A stretch of 8,310 nucleotides of DNA from CAZVTU01 sp964630295 (GTDB taxonomy: Bacteria > Patescibacteriota > Minisyncoccia > Minisyncoccales > RBG-13-42-11), in assembly GCA_964630295.1 (NCBI GenBank), contig CAZVTU010000026.1, positions 1 to 8,310 on the forward strand. The letters are read 5' to 3'. Below the pieces are notes generated by a model, which was not told where the DNA came from, ran no database searches, and worked only from the letters and a program-made list of their open reading frames with translations. This document shows, piece by piece, positions 6,831-8,310 of the stretch; position 1 is the stretch's first letter; every line of letters starts with the position of its first letter. The translations under genes were made by a program, and so were the position numbers.

Positions 6831-8125
6831 AATCTAAAGACGTTTTTGTGTTTTTTTGATTTAATGGCATTTCTGGTATCCACCACCAGTTTTGCTTTCC
6901 TAGCCAATTCATTGTAATTAAAATCAGAATGGTCAGTTAAAATCAGAACTAAATCATAACTCATCAATCTAGAAGGAGAATATTTTATTGATTTTAAAAT
7001 TTTATTATCTACCTTAAATTCTTTTACATAAGGGTCAAAATAATCAATCTTCGCTCCCTTTCTTAATAAATCGAAAATTATATCATGAGCTGCAGATTCT
7101 CTAGTGTCACCAATATCTTTTTTATAAGCCACTCCCCAGATTAAAATTTTCGAATTTCTAATGGGCTTCTTTTTTAAATTCAAAGTCCAAATTACTTTGG
7201 TTACCACGAAATGCGGCATCTGATCGTTAATCTCACCAGCTAATTCAATAAAACGTGGCCAAAAATTATATTCTTTAGCCTTGAAGGAAAGATAGAAAGG
7301 GTCCACTGAAATACAATGCCCGCCACAGCGGGGGGAGGGATAAAAAGGGAAAAAACCATATGGTTTACTTTTAGCTCCTTCGATCACTTCCCAGATATCG
7401 ATTCCCATTTTTCCAGCTAAAAGAGTTAATTCATTAATCATTGAAATATTTACTAATCTAAATGTATTCTCTAAAATTTTTGTCATTTCAGCAGTTTCTG
7501 AAGAACTCACCGGTAAGACTTTAGCTCGAAGGAAAGAGCGATAAAATTGGGTTGCTAATTTGGTGCATTTTTTAGTAATTCCTCCAACCACTCTGGGAAT
7601 ATCTATCAATTTATATTTTTTATTTCCAGGATCAATTCTTTCTGGGGAATAAGCTAAAAAGAAATCTTTCCCAACTTTTAGACCTGTTTTTTGAAGAGTT
7701 GGCAAAATTACTTCTCGAGTAGTTCCCGGATAAGTACTACTTTCCAAAATGATTAATTGGCCTTTTTTTAAATATTTATAAATCTCTTGGACGGTGGAGC
7801 GGATATATGAAACATCAGGGATTTTGTTTTTATCTAAAGGAGTAGGAACACAAATTAGAATAATATTGGAATTTTTCAATGGAGAGTGAGTATTAAAAGC
7901 TTTTAATTTTTTTGATTTAACTACTTTTTTTAGCTCATCTGAAGAAACGTCGAAAATAAAAGATTCTCCCTTATTTACTTTTTCAACTCTCTTTTTCTGG
8001 ATATCTATTCCAAAAACTTTATATCCTGCTTTAGCTAATTCTACCGCCGTAGGCAATCCAACATATCCTAGACCAATTACCGAAATTTGGGCTCTCTTTT
8101 GATTAATAAGATTTTCTAAATTCAT
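6827..8125 (-). CDS. wbpA: UDP-N-acetyl-D-glucosamine 6-dehydrogenase (WbpA-like)
   Basis: This 432-residue protein is a complete UDP-glucose/GDP-mannose dehydrogenase family member. It has an N-terminal NAD-binding domain with VIGLGYVGLP (16-25), CVPTPLDKN (92-100), and LESSTYPGTT (127-136). AYSPERIDPGN (158-168) carries a conserved glutamate, and TAEMTKILENTF (211-222) begins the central helix. The catalytic cysteine block is GGHCISVDPFYLS (268-280, Cys271). The C-terminal UDP-binding domain includes WGVAYKKDIGDTRESAA (330-346). The N-terminal lead (LINQKRAQISVIGLGYVG) and GFFPFYPSPRCGGHC resemble WbpA-type UDP-GlcNAc dehydrogenases more than UDP-glucose enzymes. The reaction oxidises C6 twice with two NAD+ to make UDP-GlcNAcA, the first step of the diaminouronic acid pathway encoded by the next genes. 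The start at 8123-8125 is favoured because it gives the usual lead before the Rossmann loop. It has no Shine-Dalgarno and directly follows a terminator-like U-tract. Confidence 0.92.
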   Translation of the reverse strand: MNLENLINQKRAQISVIGLGYVGLPTAVELAKAGYKVFGIDIQKKRVEKVNKGESFIFDVSSDELKKVVKSKKLKAFNTHSPLKNSNIILICVPTPLDKNKIPDVSYIRSTVQEIYKYLKKGQLIILESSTYPGTTREVILPTLQKTGLKVGKDFFLAYSPERIDPGNKKYKLIDIPRVVGGITKKCTKLATQFYRSFLRAKVLPVSSSETAEMTKILENTFRLVNISMINELTLLAGKMGIDIWEVIEGAKSKPYGFFPFYPSPRCGGHCISVDPFYLSFKAKEYNFWPRFIELAGEINDQMPHFVVTKVIWTLNLKKKPIRNSKILIWGVAYKKDIGDTRESAAHDIIFDLLRKGAKIDYFDPYVKEFKVDNKILKSIKYSPSRLMSYDLVLILTDHSDFNYNELARKAKLVVDTRNAIKSKKHKNVFRL

Positions 8126-8163
8126 AAAAAATAAAGAAATGGTAGCTAAAAACTACCATTTCT
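8126..8163 (-). terminator. Rho-independent terminator-like hairpin abutting the wbpA-like start codon
   Basis: Read on the minus strand, an 11-bp perfect inverted repeat (arm AGAAATGGTAG at 8153-8163, partner CTACCATTTCT at 8135-8145) encloses a 7-nt loop (8146-8152). A U-rich tail, TTATTTTTT (8126-8134), follows it. The stem has only four G-C pairs of eleven, so it is modest in strength. The TAG stop of the upstream partial gene lies within the first arm, and the tail ends directly at the ATG of the dehydrogenase gene. It most simply terminates the upstream gene, but its position leaves no room for a separate promoter and leader. It could therefore be a leaky or regulated attenuator, or a structure that affects translation start. 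Confidence 0.65.
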
Positions 8164-8310
8164 CAATTGTCTTTTTTGTTTTTTCCTTAACTTTTTTGTA
8201 AACTCGATATACCTTTTTTTCCAGCTTGGGAGAAACCAAATTTAAAATTTCACTGCCCCAAATTCGATAAGTCCCACCAACTTTGTAAGCTTTGATTATT
8301 CCTTTCTTTA
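8153..8310 (-). CDS. Partial excisionase/MerR-type HTH-like protein (C-terminus only)
   Basis: An open frame enters from the right edge (first full codon at 8306-8308) and gives 51 residues before a TAG at 8153-8155. The segment IIKAYKVGGTYRIWGSEILNL resembles the end of excisionase-family (MerR-type) helix-turn-helix domains. There, a recognition helix is followed by a small beta wing 'K-VGG-xRI' and then a helix starting with Ser/Glu. The tail is strongly basic (KLEKKVYRVYKKVKEKTKKTIEKW), perhaps a DNA- or membrane-contacting helix. The start and most of the domain are outside the window, so its function (regulator, recombination factor or other) is unknown. A terminator-like hairpin at its stop suggests it belongs to a separate transcription unit from the sugar genes. 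Confidence 0.6.
   Translation of the reverse strand, partial: KKGIIKAYKVGGTYRIWGSEILNLVSPKLEKKVYRVYKKVKEKTKKTIEKW

Noticed and set aside
6645..6917. Plus-strand open frame opposite the oxidoreductase/dehydrogenase junction
   Set aside because: It is antisense to two well-supported coupled genes and has no motif.
8164..8310. Possible promoter for the sugar operon inside the upstream partial gene
   Set aside because: TATATC-like and TTTACA-like pieces exist on the minus strand, but none pair at about 17-nt spacing convincingly in this AT-rich DNA.
1..8310. CRISPR array, tRNA/rRNA, insertion sequence or long direct repeats
   Set aside because: No regularly spaced repeats, RNA-gene-like folds, transposase motifs or terminal inverted repeats were seen; nearly all bases are coding.

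Overview
The window is an AT-rich (about one third G+C by eye) stretch of bacterial DNA. All eight complete genes and the two partial ones are read from the minus strand. It looks like the interior of a surface-polysaccharide (O-antigen, capsule or cell-surface glycan) gene cluster. Protein coding is lysine/isoleucine-rich. TGA is used as a normal stop (6827-6829 and 1366-1368), so a code that reassigns TGA is excluded. None of the nine visible start codons has a recognisable Shine-Dalgarno sequence. This would fit a Patescibacteria/CPR-type or other uncultivated AT-rich bacterium, but the taxonomic guess is weak inference.

In transcription order (right to left), the window opens with the C-terminus of an excisionase/MerR-type HTH-like protein (8153-8310). 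It ends in a hairpin plus U-tract (8126-8163) that directly abuts the next start codon. A tightly packed run of nine genes follows, with gaps of at most 4 nt or short overlaps. The first four genes form a recognisable set for a 2,3-diamino-2,3-dideoxy-uronic acid nucleotide sugar: a WbpA-type UDP-GlcNAc 6-dehydrogenase (6827-8125), a WbpB/WlbA-type 3-dehydrogenase (6039-6830), a WbpD/WlbB-type N-acetyltransferase with a C-terminal zinc ribbon (5483-6061), and a WbpE/WlbC-type PLP aminotransferase (4372-5478). From known family chemistry these would make UDP-GlcNAc(3NAc)A. The WbpI-type C2 epimerase that would convert it to the manno form is not in the window.

The second half holds less standard genes: a divergent polysaccharide-deacetylase-like protein (about 3576-4382), an ATP-grasp ligase-like protein (2612-3655), a GT-B glycosyltransferase (1366-2610), a UDP-galactopyranose-mutase-like flavoprotein with one active-site arginine replaced (128-1369), and the first 42 codons of a TIM-barrel sugar isomerase/epimerase-like protein (1-126).

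Two points deserve most attention. First, the deacetylase and ATP-grasp genes meet at a run of eight A's (3655-3662 on the minus strand). One A more would give two genes with a clean ATGA overlap, and one A fewer would fuse them in frame. Second, the pairing of an amide-removing-type enzyme with an amide-forming-type ligase suggests an undescribed modification of the diaminouronic acid. That function is inferred from gene content only.
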